A stretch of 16,298 nt of DNA, taken from Candidatus Omnitrophota bacterium (GTDB lineage: Bacteria > Omnitrophota > Gorgyraeia > S143-82). The notes beneath the pieces are model-generated. The model was given only the letters and a program-made list of their open reading frames with translations, had not been told where the DNA came from and searched no databases. Made by a program: the position numbers and the translations under genes. This document shows positions 1 to 7,943 of the stretch, in pieces (within the stretch, counting starts at the first letter, position 1; the number at the start of each line of letters is the position of its first letter). The stretch spans positions 1 through 16,298 of the forward strand of contig JAMOOT010000065.1 in the NCBI GenBank assembly GCA_027065215.1. The letters run 5' to 3'.

Positions 1-778
1 AGTTATACCCGTTATACCACTCTTTTACTTCTTCTAAACTCACTCCATACTTATTTATCTCCTCCCCCAAATACTCCTCCAATTCCCCCTGTGTTATCCC
101 CACTATATTGCCAAAATCTGGATTCAACGAAATGTCTTCCAAATTATTTAACCCCGAAAATATCCCTGCCTTGCTAAATCGCGTCACACCTGTTAGCAAT
201 ATAAACTTCAAATACTCATCGGCATTCTTTATCTCAGAATAAAATCGCCTCAAATACTCCCTTATCTCTGTGGCTACTCTCTTTTGATCCAGATTATCCA
301 ATATTGGCTTGTCATATTCATCTATCAATACCACTACCCTAACGCCGTATCTCTCACTCGTTTCTCTTATCAACTGACGAAACCGTATTACCACATCTTC
401 ACTTTCTAACCCAACCCCCAATCTTCGTGCATTGCTATCTACCTGATCTTTCAAATCACTTATTACATCTTCTATCGATCCAGCCCCACCTAACGAAATA
501 CTTATCACCGGATATCTCCTGCTCCAATCCCACCTGTCATATATCCACAAACCCTCAAATAATCCCTTCTCCCCTTCAAACAAATACCTTATCGTGGATA
601 ATAACAAACTTTTACCAAATCTGCGCGGGCGGGAGAGAAAGTACGGCGGAAATTTCATCTCTTCCTTGTATCCTTTAGCAAGCAATGGATAAATCCACCT
701 TGTCTTATCTACATAAAGATATCCACTCTGCCTCAATGACTTAAAATCCTGTATCCCTATCGGCATTAATTTATTCAT
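1..778 (-). CDS. AAA-ATPase-like / PD-(D/E)XK nuclease family protein, 5' part (runs off left edge)
   Basis: The first 259 codons are open without a stop and leave the window at its left end. The protein matches the AAA-ATPase_like family (often annotated DUF1703 or PD-(D/E)XK nuclease superfamily protein). It has an N-terminal YVDKT segment (22-26), a P-loop variant SRPRRFGKS (49-57), a Walker B-like VVLIDEYD (149-156) and the family signature ILLTGVTRFSKAGIFSGLNNL (split: ILLTGVTRFSK 193-203, AGIFSGLNNL 204-213). Known members carry a nuclease-like domain at the C-terminus, which would lie outside the window. The ATG at 778 is preceded by AAAGGAGG four bases upstream, which decides the start. 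Leucine is mostly TTG here (about 17 of 29 codons). The biological role of this family is not established; copies are often scattered in many genomes. I am sure of the family, not of a function. Confidence 0.88.
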   Translation of the reverse strand, partial: MNKLMPIGIQDFKSLRQSGYLYVDKTRWIYPLLAKGYKEEMKFPPYFLSRPRRFGKSLLLSTIRYLFEGEKGLFEGLWIYDRWDWSRRYPVISISLGGAGSIEDVISDLKDQVDSNARRLGVGLESEDVVIRFRQLIRETSERYGVRVVVLIDEYDKPILDNLDQKRVATEIREYLRRFYSEIKNADEYLKFILLTGVTRFSKAGIFSGLNNLEDISLNPDFGNIVGITQGELEEYLGEEINKYGVSLEEVKEWYNGYN

Positions 779-782
779 AATG

Positions 783-806
783 CCTCCTTTGCTTTATCAT
801 AGTATA
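783..806 (-). promoter_or_regulatory. Possible promoter -10 and ribosome binding site for the AAA-ATPase-like gene
   Basis: On the minus strand a TATACT hexamer (801-806) lies about 23 bases before the ATG, and AAAGGAGG (783-790) is a clear ribosome binding site. No good -35 hexamer is seen at 16-18 bases; the nearest TTGTGA is 21 bases away. The binding site is secure, the promoter is weakly supported. Confidence 0.35.
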
Positions 807-1035
807 CGATTTTATTCTACCAACACATCACAACAACTCAAATATATATAAATTCTAAAAATTTAAATCTAAAAAATAAAAACCTACGTTTTTCCTAATA
901 CCGCGATCTAACCAGTCCTTGCAGATAATCACACATTTCAACACTCGACAGCACATCAAATAAATTTCAAAAACCACATCCAAAATCTTAAACCTTATTT
1001 TCCTTAATTCCTCAATTCAATCTTATCTACTTCAC

Positions 1036-1070
1036 TAAAACGAGAAAGAAGAATACACTCTGCCTTCTCG
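1036..1070 (-). terminator. Weak candidate terminator at the end of the long operon
   Basis: Read on the minus strand, CGAGAA (1065-1070) can pair with TTCTCG (1041-1046), with further interrupted pairing inside, and the stem is followed by TTTT. It lies 10 bases past the last stop codon, where a terminator is expected. The stem is short with mismatches and the T run has only four bases, so support is modest. Confidence 0.35.
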
Positions 1071-1079
1071 ATTTCTCAC

Positions 1080-1655
1080 CTAACGAAGAGAGGGCATAGA
1101 GAAATTATGTATGGCATTAAAAAGATAGTGTCCAGTAGCAACGTTGAACACATTAACATAGTTATGATAAGATTTGATATCTTTTACCAATTGTAGTTGT
1201 ATATGATAGGGCACGACTAAATCATTTTGTGTCAAGACAATATCTATTTCTCTTATCCTCTCTGCCAATAAGGAGATATTTAACTCCGTCTCGTTAATTT
1301 GAACGAGTCTTTCCAGTAGATACAAATCCTTATCTAATTCCCCTGTGAGTTCGAAAAATCTCTCGATTTCTTTCCAATTAACGCCACTCCCCCAAAGGCA
1401 TTTTCGATAAAAACCATATCTGGCCTTTTTAGGTTCTCGTTGATAGTTCAGTACAAACCTTTTAACCTCATCCCTATCCATCCTCCGCGGGCAGGCCAAT
1501 AAAAGTGCTTTTTCCAAAAATAAATTGCGACGTTCCAATAATTCTACCAAACGCATAATCCCCAATGACCAAGCAATCGCCTGATATCCATTTCCGGTAG
1601 GGAAATGATATACCAAAACATCGACACTAAAGCCCCAACCTGGTAGGTACAGCAT
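1080..1655 (-). CDS. Unrecognised 191-residue protein, last gene of the long operon
   Basis: I do not recognise a family. The protein is soluble-looking, with an N-terminal MLYLPGWGFSVDVLVYHF stretch, a basic middle rich in Arg/Lys and Trp, and helical segments around the residues ETELNISLLAERIREIDIVL. No signal peptide, membrane helix or catalytic motif is evident. An upstream ATG at 1697 would give 205 residues but overlaps the preceding gene by 41 bases. The ATG at 1655 follows that gene's TAG (1657-1659) by one base and has GAGGGATAGG just upstream, so I prefer it. It directly follows the glycosyltransferase-like gene and another unknown, which suggests the three act together, but nothing in the sequence names the task. 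Confidence 0.7.
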   Translation of the reverse strand: MLYLPGWGFSVDVLVYHFPTGNGYQAIAWSLGIMRLVELLERRNLFLEKALLLACPRRMDRDEVKRFVLNYQREPKKARYGFYRKCLWGSGVNWKEIERFFELTGELDKDLYLLERLVQINETELNISLLAERIREIDIVLTQNDLVVPYHIQLQLVKDIKSYHNYVNVFNVATGHYLFNAIHNFSMPSLR

Positions 1656-1656
1656 C

Positions 1657-2286
1657 CTATCCCTCTTGAGAATCTTCTTTAGCCTTTTGGTTGACAATCT
1701 CTTTTATAAGTTCAGTATAGGATTGGAGTTGAGGTAAAAATTCGTATTCGAGAATATCTCTTATTGAAACCACATCTTTATTTGAAAGAGATAAGGTTAA
1801 TTTGTTTATAAGCACTATACTCTCTTGATGCTGAGATGAAAAATCGGTATTAGCAAATTTTAATCGAGTATAATCTACCCCTAAGGTCTTTGAGGCCAAA
1901 TCTATCTTTCGACAAGCCTTTTCCCAAGAGTTCATTGCATTTATAACACTCATCACCACATCGTTATAATCAAGCGAACCACCTTCGAGGAAGTGCTTAA
2001 CTACGTCAATGGCATCTAATATCGTGGAATTTGCCTCTACTAAGTCCTCTAATGCAGACTCTTGCTCACCACAGGTTTCTATTTCAATGATAGAGAATTC
2101 ATTTAGGTCCCGGTCATAAAACCCCTCCACTTGGTCAGGCATTATCTCCTCCCCATCAATAACAAGTCTTTCAATGGCCCTATTCGATTGTGAACAAAGG
2201 TCTAAAATCTCATCCCAAAGTTCTTCGAATTTAGTAGGTCCATCAACGACAAAGATATCATCTCGCCCGTCCAACAATATCCGCAT
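1657..2286 (-). CDS. Unrecognised 209-residue acidic protein with a possible beta-grasp-like N-terminus
   Basis: The family is not recognised. The first 70 or so residues alternate strand-like and helix-like stretches (MRILLDGRDDIFVVDG, FEELWDEILDLC, IERLVIDGEEIM, FSIIEIET), a pattern resembling small ubiquitin-like folds; this is inference from pattern only. The remaining part, from about residue 75, looks wholly helical and acidic, with no membrane segment. A start at 2334 would add 16 hydrophobic residues and a larger overlap with the upstream gene, but the ATG at 2286 has GGGAGG six bases upstream and is the better start. That start still overlaps the end of the DUF115 gene by 29 bases, so the two are probably translationally coupled. 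The small helical C-terminal half could suit a chaperone or partner role, unproven. Confidence 0.7.
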   Translation of the reverse strand: MRILLDGRDDIFVVDGPTKFEELWDEILDLCSQSNRAIERLVIDGEEIMPDQVEGFYDRDLNEFSIIEIETCGEQESALEDLVEANSTILDAIDVVKHFLEGGSLDYNDVVMSVINAMNSWEKACRKIDLASKTLGVDYTRLKFANTDFSSQHQESIVLINKLTLSLSNKDVVSIRDILEYEFLPQLQSYTELIKEIVNQKAKEDSQEG

Positions 2287-3988
2287 TTTTGACCTCCCTA
2301 AGCAAAAAAGTACAATGACTATTAACCTGTTCAAAATAAAATCTAAATTTATCTTTAAGTTCTTTCTCTTTCCATAAAGAGCGGTTTGCCAACAGTACAG
2401 CAGCAGCCTCCATAGTCTCCTCTACGATATCAATTATAACGCCAAATCTCTTCAAGCGGGAATACCCAATGCGATATGTTTCTAATTCGTCCTTTTTCAA
2501 CAATTCTTCGGAATACATATTTATTTCCTTGAGAGAATTACTCCATTGCAAAAGTCTTTCTTCAATCGTGTTTCTTGGTGGAGGTGCCCACCTGTAAGGG
2601 AAAGAGATATTCTTTGTGCTAACTAATTCGAAAATCTGCTCCGGATCGATAAATTGCATTCCCTCAATATAAGCACCAAAACTGGCATTATAAATAGGGA
2701 TATTAATCTTTGAGATCTCTACCTCAAAGTGCTTTATATAAGAGAAAAAGACATCATCAGTAAACACATCTCCATCTCGACCACGCACCTTCAATATTTT
2801 CCTGCCAGATAAAGAGGAAGAAAAATTAGCCGCGCCTTTTACATGTGTAGCGTTTGGGAGAAAACTTAGATCCAACCCGACAAAGATTATCTTTCCTGCA
2901 CCAACACTGAGAGCAAGCGATAGTGCTGAATGGGCAACACTCATCCCCTTTGAGATTACCCCTTTATCCGGGACAAGATCAGAGAAAAAATCATGAATCT
3001 TTGAGTCCAAAAGACGGGGGGAAAAAACAGGCCCAATATAGTTTTCAGGAATGCGGTAATATACCTGAGGATCGATTACCAAAGGCACATTCAAAAGTGC
3101 AGATTCATCTTCTAACCCTTGAAAATGGGAGTAATTTTTCTCGGTTGGGTCTATGCTAATTACTAAATCCGGTAATATTGATTCCCTTAGCAGGGGTTTA
3201 AGAGCAGTATCAACGCTTATTAAAAAGATCTTTTTCTGTGTTTCCCTCAATACTGAAAATGCCTTCTCTAAGGAAGGACCTGCTGCGGCAATAACCACTG
3301 GTTGACCGTCTAAGTTAATATGAGAAATTCCGGGAGAGAACAAATAAAACGGAAGGTTGTATATAATATTTTTCTGATATTCCCGCCTAAATCTGACTCC
3401 TGCCTCAAAATTTTTCTTGCCCCATACGATAAGATCCCTTATTCGGGCCAAAACGCGATCGTAATAATCTCGAAAAAGAAGATAACTGGTATCATGTTTA
3501 AGTTCAACCAAATCGTTATTTGCCAGATGAAATATATAACCCTTTAGATATTCAAAGACCTGTTCTGGGTCTTTACCTATCAATGGAACCAGATGCGGAT
3601 GCGACAAGAAGGCCTTAAGATCTACCCACTGTAATGCCAATTTAAAAATCGGAGGATGTTGTTCTATAAGAAAGACAAAGTTTTCTCTATGGAGAATATC
3701 GGCCATAACTTGAAGATGATAACCTAATCCCGTTCCCAAGATTAATACATTTTTTTCTGAAGGAATAACAACCTTAGATAGTTGATTTTGTGCCTCTTTC
3801 AAGGGATGGTCCTTAGAGTGGAAGAGAAACATCTTTTCTCCTATATCCAGTCCAAGTGTGGGATAGCGGGAATTTGTTCGCAAGAGTTTGAGTTCTCGAG
3901 GGACAGGGGTTTTGTCTAATTGTGCAGCCAGTTTGGGCCATCTTTTTTTGATTATAGATATGTTTTCCCCGTACTTAGACGCACTCAT
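2258..3988 (-). CDS. Maf/DUF115 (MptE-like domain) glycosyltransferase-family protein
   Basis: A 576-residue protein of the DUF115 family (6-hydroxymethylpterin diphosphokinase MptE-like fold), which includes the Maf motility accessory factors that glycosylate flagellin with nonulosonic acids. An N-terminal Rossmann-like segment reads VLILGTGLGYH (81-91) followed by an acidic strand end VFLIEQHP. The DUF115 core begins VVIAAAGPSLE (231-241), then ISVDTALKPLL (257-267), PDLVISIDPTE (273-283), SKGMSVAHSALSLAL (346-360) and IIFVGLDLSF (367-376). The C-terminal 150 residues are helical. Its ATG overlaps the rodA stop as ATGA. No flagellar gene is in the window, so transfer of a sugar to a surface or wall-associated protein is as plausible as a motility role. 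The family is secure, the substrate unknown. Confidence 0.88.
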   Translation of the reverse strand: MSASKYGENISIIKKRWPKLAAQLDKTPVPRELKLLRTNSRYPTLGLDIGEKMFLFHSKDHPLKEAQNQLSKVVIPSEKNVLILGTGLGYHLQVMADILHRENFVFLIEQHPPIFKLALQWVDLKAFLSHPHLVPLIGKDPEQVFEYLKGYIFHLANNDLVELKHDTSYLLFRDYYDRVLARIRDLIVWGKKNFEAGVRFRREYQKNIIYNLPFYLFSPGISHINLDGQPVVIAAAGPSLEKAFSVLRETQKKIFLISVDTALKPLLRESILPDLVISIDPTEKNYSHFQGLEDESALLNVPLVIDPQVYYRIPENYIGPVFSPRLLDSKIHDFFSDLVPDKGVISKGMSVAHSALSLALSVGAGKIIFVGLDLSFLPNATHVKGAANFSSSLSGRKILKVRGRDGDVFTDDVFFSYIKHFEVEISKINIPIYNASFGAYIEGMQFIDPEQIFELVSTKNISFPYRWAPPPRNTIEERLLQWSNSLKEINMYSEELLKKDELETYRIGYSRLKRFGVIIDIVEETMEAAAVLLANRSLWKEKELKDKFRFYFEQVNSHCTFLLREVKNADIVGRAR

Positions 3989-5064
3989 ATCTTGTCCACA
4001 TCTCTGGCTATTGACTGTAATATTCCCAATAAAAAATAAGACATCAACAGAGATGTCCCCCCATAACTCATAAAGGGCAGAGGCAATCCTACAACCGGTA
4101 GAAACCCACAGGTCATAGCAATATTAATAAAGGCATGGATAAAAAAGTACGTACCAATCGCTACCGAAAGGTGTCTGGCAAACCTATCCCGACAATTTAA
4201 TGCGAGCGCCAATGTATTACTTACTAATGAGGCAAAGGCAAAGATTATCAAAATAGATCCTACTAACCCCCATTCTTCGGCTAACACAGAGAAGATAAAA
4301 TCTGTGTGCCGTTCTGGTAAGAAGTTAAATTTATTCTGTGTCCCAGATAGCCAACCCTTTCCCCAGAACCCACCTGATCCAATCGCTATACGAGATTGAA
4401 CAACAGTGTAACCTGCTCCTAAGGGATCTTTGGTTGGATTTAAAAACACTAAAATACGCTGTTTCTGATAATCTTTAAGAAAGTGCCAGGCAATCGGCAT
4501 ACTTGCTACTCCAGAGAACACCCCTAATACTATCCAACGCCATGAAAGTCCAGAAGATAAAAACACAGCCACTGCTATTGGAACTAAGGTCAAGGATGTT
4601 CCTAAATCTGGTTCCATCGCAATTAAGATCGCAGGAAATAATGTTAAGATGATACCGATTATCAACCACTTTATATTTATCTTGCGAGGGATTGATAATA
4701 TATAGGAAATGGTCAAGACAAAACTTACTTTTGCTAACTCTGATGGTTGGAACACAAAACCTCCTATACTCATCCATCGCCTTGCTCCATACCTAACGTC
4801 TCCAATTACCAATACTAATATCAATAATAAAATCGAAAGAACATAACTAACCGCTACTACTCCTTTCCAATAGTGATAATCTATTGAAGCAGTAACCCAG
4901 AATACTACCCAGGCAATCAATGCCCATATTATCTGCTTTGCCAATAGCATTTCATAGACTACTTTCCCCTTATAGTTTAAAGCGCTATAGAGGGTAAGAA
5001 GTCCTATTCCGTTTAACAAGAGCCCCCAAAAAAAGAACCTGTACTTGTATACCAACCGCCCCAT
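3985..5064 (-). CDS. rodA: RodA, peptidoglycan glycosyltransferase of the elongasome (SEDS family)
   Basis: About 359 residues and around ten hydrophobic membrane segments, the usual size for RodA. RodA polymerises lipid II glycan strands in the inner membrane with its partner PBP2. Family landmarks are FQPSELAKVSFVL near residue 107, MEPDLGTSL near 150, NFLPERHTDFIFSVLAEEWG (the Asp in HTDF is the expected catalytic residue), and PLPFMSYGGTSLL near the C-terminus. A TTG at 5067 would add one residue. The ATG at 5064 shares a base with the mrdA stop (TGATG) and seems preferable, although both can be served by the AAGGGA upstream. The pairing directly after mrdA is the normal arrangement for partners that act as one complex. 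Confidence 0.96.
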   Translation of the reverse strand: MGRLVYKYRFFFWGLLLNGIGLLTLYSALNYKGKVVYEMLLAKQIIWALIAWVVFWVTASIDYHYWKGVVAVSYVLSILLLILVLVIGDVRYGARRWMSIGGFVFQPSELAKVSFVLTISYILSIPRKINIKWLIIGIILTLFPAILIAMEPDLGTSLTLVPIAVAVFLSSGLSWRWIVLGVFSGVASMPIAWHFLKDYQKQRILVFLNPTKDPLGAGYTVVQSRIAIGSGGFWGKGWLSGTQNKFNFLPERHTDFIFSVLAEEWGLVGSILIIFAFASLVSNTLALALNCRDRFARHLSVAIGTYFFIHAFINIAMTCGFLPVVGLPLPFMSYGGTSLLMSYFLLGILQSIARDVDKI

Positions 5065-6785
5065 CAAATCATTCCCTTTTTGTGCATTTCTACTATAATA
5101 CTCCTTAACAGTTTAGCAGCAAAAAAACTACTTTTCCCATATTCTAAAAACACGATCGCAACATATCTTGGCTTATCAGCAGGGAAATATCCAACAAACC
5201 AACCATGAGCAGGCTTACCAGGCTGACTTTGCGCAGTTCCGGTCTTCCCTGCCACGGAAGTAAATCTTAAATCTGCCAAAATATGGGCTGTCCCCTCTGG
5301 AGAAGAGACGGCCTTTTTCATTCCATCTTTTACCCACTTAAGAACATCCTCATCTAACATCAGGTCCTTTGTCTGAACGGGATTAATGCGAACGTTTCCT
5401 GAAAATAAACCAACAAACGGCCTTACCATTTTTCCTGAATTGACTATCGCTGCTGCCATGCGTAAGACTTGGATTGGTGTGGCCAACAAATAACCTTGGC
5501 CAATTGAAAAGTTTAATGTGTCTCCATCAAACCATGGCTGAGAAAAATGTTTTTTCTTCCATTCCCTGGAAGGTAATATACCTCCACGCTCTCCTGGAAG
5601 ATCTATACCGGTCTTTTCTCCAAAGGCAAATCGTTTTCCATACAAAAAGATTCTATCTGCTCCCAAAATAAGCCCCACATGATAAAAATATACATTGCAG
5701 GAATGGGCAATCGCATCTTCCAAAACCTCCTGCCTGTGAATATGGGCACAACCAAACCTTGCCCCACCCAATTCTAAATATCCAGGACAATAAAATTTAG
5801 TAGATGGGGTTATTAGGCCGCTATCAAGTCCAGCCGTTGCCACTACTAATTTAAATGTCGAACCAGGAGGATAAAGCCCGGCTATTGCCCGATTCAGCAT
5901 AGGTGCCAAGGGATTTGAAAAAATTTCTGCAATCTCCTTTGACCTTGGTGATACCATCGTGTTGTTATCATAAGATGGCCAATTTGCAAGTGCTAAAATC
6001 TCACCAGTATACGGATCCATAATAATCACAGACCCCACTGTGCCTTTTAATTTACCATAAACTATCTCCTGCAGATCCTTATCTACCGTAAGAACCAATT
6101 GTTCGCCTTTTACTGGATCCTTTCCCCCAAGTACTTCTACCGGCCTACCCATCTTATCTACTGCAAGTTCTATCCAACCATCACGTCCCCTTAGATAGGC
6201 CTCATATGACTTCTCCACACCCTCCGCTCCTATCCTATCTCTCGGCTTATAGCCATAGTCCTTTAATCTCTTGAACTTGTTCTTAGATATAGCCCTTATA
6301 TATCCAAGTACATGCGCCAACATAGGGCCGTAAGAGTAGATTCGTTTTGGATAAGGCTGAATGCCTATCTGTGGATAGACCATCCTTAGTTCTTCTATCT
6401 TGAATGCCAAGGCCTTAGATACCTCACGCGCCACTACCACAGGCCGATAAGGGCCAAAATAATTTAGTCTATATCGTCGTTGTATCTTTTTAGGGGTTGT
6501 TTTGAGCAATTTTGCTAAAAGGCGAAAACTATTTTCTTTATTCTTGGTTCGAGGATTTATCACAATATTAAAAGACAACTTGCTCCCTGCCAGCGGTCTT
6601 AACTTGCGATCTAATATATCCCCCCGAGGGGCAGGGATAGGGATTCTGCGAATAAAATTTTTCTTACTCAATCTAAGGTAATAATCATACTTAATCACTT
6701 GTAGATAGATCAATCCTCCTGCCAAAAGAATCCAGAAAAAATAGACCAATCTATTAAATAGAATTATATTATCGTGCTTTTCCAT
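5064..6785 (-). CDS. mrdA: Penicillin-binding protein 2 (elongation-specific transpeptidase)
   Basis: A 573-residue class B penicillin-binding protein that cross-links new peptidoglycan during lateral growth. A single N-terminal membrane helix spans about residues 12-30. The pedestal/dimerisation region starts at RIPIPAPRGDILDR (47-60). The transpeptidase domain shows all three active-site motifs: STFK (309-312, with the nucleophilic Ser), SCN (362-364) and KTG (514-516). Cysteines at 333 and 346 lie where PBP2 proteins of some bacteria carry a metal site, though I cannot confirm one here. The gene overlaps the end of mreD by 22 bases and shares the TGATG junction with rodA. Length and order are canonical, and the protein appears intact. 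Confidence 0.97.
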   Translation of the reverse strand: MEKHDNIILFNRLVYFFWILLAGGLIYLQVIKYDYYLRLSKKNFIRRIPIPAPRGDILDRKLRPLAGSKLSFNIVINPRTKNKENSFRLLAKLLKTTPKKIQRRYRLNYFGPYRPVVVAREVSKALAFKIEELRMVYPQIGIQPYPKRIYSYGPMLAHVLGYIRAISKNKFKRLKDYGYKPRDRIGAEGVEKSYEAYLRGRDGWIELAVDKMGRPVEVLGGKDPVKGEQLVLTVDKDLQEIVYGKLKGTVGSVIIMDPYTGEILALANWPSYDNNTMVSPRSKEIAEIFSNPLAPMLNRAIAGLYPPGSTFKLVVATAGLDSGLITPSTKFYCPGYLELGGARFGCAHIHRQEVLEDAIAHSCNVYFYHVGLILGADRIFLYGKRFAFGEKTGIDLPGERGGILPSREWKKKHFSQPWFDGDTLNFSIGQGYLLATPIQVLRMAAAIVNSGKMVRPFVGLFSGNVRINPVQTKDLMLDEDVLKWVKDGMKKAVSSPEGTAHILADLRFTSVAGKTGTAQSQPGKPAHGWFVGYFPADKPRYVAIVFLEYGKSSFFAAKLLRSIIVEMHKKGMI

Positions 6786-7231
6786 CTCCTAATCCTTATC
6801 CAAAAAATCAGGCCCAAGCCCAAGATCGTCCAATACCGTCCCACCATCACTCCAGCAGGGTAAAACCACTCAGAGAATTCGATAATTACTATCCAAATAA
6901 AAAAGCAGGAAAGGATAAAAGGTGCCTTAACAATCCTCGTCAATATAACCCGCAATGTTATAACTATCACTGCAATTGCTAACCCAGGGCCAATACGAGG
7001 GAGAAAACTATCAATTAAGACACCCCATAACAAAATTACCCACCAATCGGAAAACAAAGCAAAAGGAAAGGCAAATTTGACCCCGTCTACGGGTAAAGAC
7101 ATATCTAATAGGATTAACCCTAAAAGTAAAAATATCCTCCCAACACTCGCTAATCTGAGAGGAGTTCGTTTACCCAATCGGACTTTGGAATTAGAACGAT
7201 AACGTGATAGAATATCATCCCCTTTATACAA
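6764..7231 (-). CDS. mreD: MreD, rod-shape-determining membrane protein
   Basis: A 155-residue hydrophobic protein with about five membrane segments, placed between mreC and mrdA; sequence similarity within MreD is always low, so position and topology carry the call. It contains the MreD-like early pattern of a hydrophobic helix (IFLLLGLILLDMSL), then a second helix ending in GVLIDSFLP near residues 73-81, recalling the usual G..D signature. The start is a TTG at 7231 inside the mreC coding region, preceded by GGAGG with 7-base spacing. The next ATG, at 7102, would delete the first membrane helix. A TTG at 7177 is possible but has no ribosome binding site. The resulting 82-base overlap with mreC is unusually long. 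Confidence 0.85.
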   Translation of the reverse strand: MYKGDDILSRYRSNSKVRLGKRTPLRLASVGRIFLLLGLILLDMSLPVDGVKFAFPFALFSDWWVILLWGVLIDSFLPRIGPGLAIAVIVITLRVILTRIVKAPFILSCFFIWIVIIEFSEWFYPAGVMVGRYWTILGLGLIFWIRIRRWKSTII

Positions 7232-7935
7232 GGATCCACCTCCGCCTTACACTCAATATACCCTGGCCGACATACAAAGTCCTTTGTTTCTCCCACTATC
7301 AGTCCAGATGGAAAAAAAAGGCTTAACCTGGATGTCCTGATCACATCTCCCTTTTGAATTTCTGATGTGGTAGAAATAAATCTTATTTCTGTGCTCTTGC
7401 CATTACCTACCAATATCCCTTCTTCCCGACTTTCCTCATCTATAACCGTTGCAGAAAAATCCAAATCCCAAGGATATGCAACCTTCGATATATGAGGCCA
7501 TACCTTCACCACACGACCGGCCATTACATTTCCAGGAGCCATAACACCAAAACCGACCTTAATTCCATCAAAAGATCCTCGATTTATATAAAAGAAACCA
7601 ATACTATCCTGAGGTTGAATTAAAACATCAGCCACCACTTGTCTAAAATCTTTTCGAGGGGGCAGATTTAATAACCCTCGCAATCGTTCATTTTCCTCCT
7701 TTAATACAGAGACATAATGCCGATAAAAATCCAACTCCAATGAGCGCTGTTTGAGAGACAGATATTCTTTATAGATTTTGGGGAACCTAAAAAAACTCTG
7801 GCTATACACACCTATGCGATGAATAAAAGCCAAAGGAGAGGAAAGGACACTTATCAGCGAGGGAAACATAGCCTTGGCAAGCAGAATCCCAACCAATACG
7901 GCCAAGATTATTTTCAGGACGCGCTGAAAATTCAT
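7150..7935 (-). CDS. mreC: MreC, rod-shape-determining periplasmic scaffold protein
   Basis: A 261-residue protein with the standard MreC plan: a short cytoplasmic start, one membrane helix (about 7-25), a coiled coil (about 58-92, including LKEENERLRGLLNLPPR) and a periplasmic beta-rich domain. The core reads VVADVLIQPQDSIGFFYINRG, then DGIKVGFGVMAPGNVMAGRVVKV, which is typical (listed here in two parts). MreC links MreB, MreD and PBP2/RodA along the cell. The ATG at 7935 lies 8 bases after the mreB stop, with only a weak GCGGG site, suggesting coupling to mreB translation. The last 27 codons also encode the start of mreD in another frame. Family identity is firm. Confidence 0.95.
   Translation of the reverse strand: MNFQRVLKIILAVLVGILLAKAMFPSLISVLSSPLAFIHRIGVYSQSFFRFPKIYKEYLSLKQRSLELDFYRHYVSVLKEENERLRGLLNLPPRKDFRQVVADVLIQPQDSIGFFYINRGSFDGIKVGFGVMAPGNVMAGRVVKVWPHISKVAYPWDLDFSATVIDEESREEGILVGNGKSTEIRFISTTSEIQKGDVIRTSRLSLFFPSGLIVGETKDFVCRPGYIECKAEVDPCIKGMIFYHVIVLIPKSDWVNELLSD
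7237..7243 (-). promoter_or_regulatory. Ribosome binding site within mreC that sets the TTG start of mreD
   Basis: GGAGGTG on the minus strand lies within the 3' part of mreC; GGAGG is 7 bases before TTG at 7231. No other in-frame start before the first membrane helix of MreD has a comparable site, so this decides the mreD start. Confidence 0.6.
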
Positions 7936-7943
7936 ATAACCCG

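Larger units (their letters stand above)
779..1079. other. AT-rich intergenic gap of about 300 bases
   Basis: This is the only gap of this size in the window. It contains long A/T tracts around 840-890, no convincing open reading frame, no tRNA-like fold and no direct repeats that I could see. It separates the end of the long minus-strand gene train from the AAA-ATPase-like gene, so it should hold a terminator for the former and a promoter for the latter; candidates for both are listed separately. Confidence 0.6.

Noticed and set aside
427..678. Plus-strand open frame of 83 codons
   Set aside because: It lies wholly inside the minus-strand AAA-ATPase-like gene, whose motifs are clear; no ribosome binding site or recognisable protein.
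840..890. AT-rich tract as a replication origin or attachment site
   Set aside because: No DnaA-box-like repeats, no flanking direct repeats and no integrase nearby; it reads as ordinary AT-rich intergenic DNA.
4475..4777. Minus-strand 100-codon frame inside rodA
   Set aside because: Overlaps conserved RodA membrane segments in another frame; no supporting signals.
7102..7104. ATG at 7102 as the start of mreD
   Set aside because: It would remove the first membrane helix, while TTG at 7231 has a well-spaced GGAGG site.
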